64,000 nucleotides of DNA from Kocuria sp. GTDB lineage: Bacteria > Actinomycetota > Actinomycetes > Actinomycetales > Micrococcaceae. Position 1 is the first letter of the stretch. Every line of letters starts with the position of its first letter. Positions 63,778 to 64,000 of this stretch are shown one piece after another. Position numbers and translations under genes: made by a program. Below the pieces are notes generated by a model, which worked only from the letters and a program-made list of their open reading frames with translations, did no database searches and was not told where the DNA came from. The stretch is from assembly GCA_030524035.1 (NCBI GenBank), contig JAUNHG010000004.1, forward strand, positions 85,363 to 149,362. Reading direction: 5' to 3'.

Positions 63778-64000
63778 TGCTTCTCCCTTTCAGCAGACCC
63801 GGTATCTCGCTGGCTGCACCCCACTACCTCGTGTGTATAGAGGCCCAGCCCATAACTTCTACCGATAAGTTTGACGGTCCAAAGAAACATTGTCGAACCC
63901 TCTGTTCACACACGTACACGCGCTAAGGGGCGAGATGAACAACACATCGGGTTGGGGGTGTGTGTGGCTCACACCCCCAACACCCCCACCACACACGAAA
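63778..64000. other. Right-edge intergenic region with a hairpin
   Basis: No gene is supported. An 11-bp inverted repeat, TTGGGGGTGTG (63952-63962) with CACACCCCCAA (63970-63980), forms a strong hairpin that may end a gene lying beyond the window. A promoter for the flavin reductase gene is expected here. Confidence 0.45.

Overview
The window reads as chromosomal DNA of a member of the actinobacterial order Mycobacteriales, probably Corynebacterium or a close relative. This is inferred from the tightly overlapping fhaA-fhaB-pstP-rodA-pbpA-pknA-pknB cell-wall signalling operon followed by trpG and crgA, a 180-kDa-class NAD glutamate dehydrogenase, frequent GTG/TTG starts, and a tRNA-Leu of the kind that sits beside fhaA in mycobacteria. 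A conserved backbone is interrupted by three accessory stretches.

Backbone, left to right: a partial gene (1-165); a minus-strand run of a phytoene-desaturase-like oxidoreductase, a DUF456 protein, a small membrane protein and a metallophosphoesterase (206-4111); a BCCT transporter and a lytic transglycosylase (11885-14523); NAD-GDH (24740-29647); a histidine phosphatase, a DUF350 protein, a YdcF-like protein, an AraC regulator, a polyol-type dehydrogenase and an MFS carrier (29769-35294); tRNA-Leu(CAG); a secreted calcium-binding repeat protein; ogt; an ABC exporter half (44522-46342); a 23S rRNA methyltransferase and serA; the fhaA-to-pknB operon (50853-60939); trpG, crgA, YceI and a flavin reductase.

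Accessory stretch 1 (about 4.3-11.8 kb) holds an ABC-F protein and, convergent to it, a minus-strand operon resembling the SdpABC antimicrobial-peptide system: a 71-residue cationic peptide gene with a C-terminal CxxxC, an HTTM/SdpB-like membrane protein broken by one in-frame TAA, an alpha/beta hydrolase, an SdpA-like anchored protein and an ABC exporter. The last three genes are joined by 4-nt overlaps.

Accessory stretch 2 (16.6-24.7 kb) lies between two apparently identical 2,043-bp direct repeats that are the 3' part of gdh. One copy belongs to the full gene; the other is a headless fragment. Between them are an MFS carrier, a condensation-fold acyltransferase fused in frame to an IS110 remnant, other IS remnants, a NUDIX hydrolase, a secreted DUF2599 protein and a carboxylesterase. 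Single-crossover integration of a circle carrying a gdh fragment would give this layout.

Accessory stretch 3 (37.5-44.5 kb) has been inserted between ogt and its former operon partner, the ABC exporter gene, and is bounded by 84-bp direct repeats. It carries a 45-residue candidate RiPP precursor translationally coupled to a protein with a DUF6895-like signature, followed by an ECF sigma factor, membrane proteins, an ABC ATPase and a lipoprotein in one operon, then a membrane-anchored YdcF protein. Stretches 1 and 3 are the best places to look for undescribed biology.
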